Origin: Basidiobolus ranarum
Taxonomy: Eukaryota > Basidiobolomycota > Basidiobolomycetes > Basidiobolales
NCBI GenBank assembly: GCA_040143965.1
Contig: JASJQH010007108.1
Span: 1 to 20,199, forward strand
DNA length: 20,199 nt
Direction: 5' to 3'
Positions 19,861-20,199 of the stretch are shown one piece after another. Within the stretch, counting starts at the first letter, position 1. The number at the start of each line of letters is the position of its first letter. The position numbers were made by a program, and so were the translations under genes. The notes beneath the pieces are model-generated. The model ran no database searches. It worked only from the letters and a program-made list of their open reading frames with translations, and was not told the origin of the DNA.

Positions 19861-20199
19861 CACCACGCAAGTCCAAATAAAAATGTCTTAAAGCAGGCTG
19901 AGTGCACCTGTGACAGAAAGTGTTAATTCGGTACTACATTGTTAGGAGTGGAAGCTTAAAGAGCCAGTATTGAAAGGAATAGTGAGTTGTAGTGCTTATT
20001 TGTAAAAACTAACCGATTTTTCCAAAGGTCAGCTATTTGTAATGGAATACAACAAAAGTGGTCAGTTTCTTTGTAAAACAGTAATCATAGACACAAGTCC
20101 TTGCTCAAGGGAGGAAATCGGCAAGATCTTACCAAATAATATCGGCTTGACAACCTTTAAGCCTTAATGAGGACAACAAGTTATTGATAGGGTACAGAA
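19861..20199 (-). promoter_or_regulatory. 5' flank and leader region of cyr1
   Basis: Sequence upstream of the chosen cyr1 start. In the frame of exon 1 an in-frame stop lies less than 40 bases before the ATG, so the coding exon does not extend far without splicing. A CACAG acceptor-like site at about 19909-19913 and a GTAAGA donor-like site near 20131 (minus strand) would allow a 5'-UTR intron. No TATA box stands out. The gene's true promoter may lie beyond the window. Confidence 0.35.

Overview
The window looks like nuclear DNA of a fungus. It holds three large protein genes with short introns (56-67 nt, GT...AG, frame kept across every join). One has the domain order known only from fungal Ras-responsive adenylate cyclases: RA, leucine-rich repeats, PP2C-like, class III cyclase. 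Another is a four-RRM protein of the Nrd1/Mrn1 type, also fungal. Composition is AT-rich and intergenic spacing is generous. I suspect an early-diverging (zygomycete-grade) or otherwise less-studied lineage, but I cannot name the species from the sequence.

Layout. 1-2370: no gene recognised. 2549-6816 (+): a P5-type transport ATPase, about 1400 aa in two exons; the first exon encodes a signal peptide and a TATA box lies upstream. 6817-9627: a convergent intergenic stretch containing three 348-bp solo LTRs of one retrotransposon family, one inserted head-to-head inside another. 9628-11350 (-): an Nrd1/Mrn1-like RNA-binding protein with two exons of coding sequence and probably an upstream leader exon. 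11825-13903: intergenic, nothing convincing. 13904-19860 (-): adenylate cyclase cyr1, reconstructed here as seven exons (including a 25-nt microexon) and 1860 aa. 19861-20199: the 5' flank of cyr1.

The genes are not an operon. cyr1 and the nrd1-like gene are tandem on the minus strand. In fission yeast both named homologues act to hold back sexual differentiation, cyr1 through cAMP/PKA and Nrd1 by binding RNA, so the adjacency may be more than chance; this is inference. The ATPase gene converges on them from the other side, with the retrotransposon remnants between.

Most noteworthy: a P5 ATPase with a cleavable-looking signal peptide, a 13-cysteine luminal/extracellular domain, three extra N-terminal membrane spans and a divergent M4 motif; nested solo LTRs with perfect 5-bp target duplications; a PP2C-like domain in the cyclase that appears to have lost metal-binding residues; and the cyr1 microexon. 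I saw no CRISPR array, rRNA or tRNA gene.
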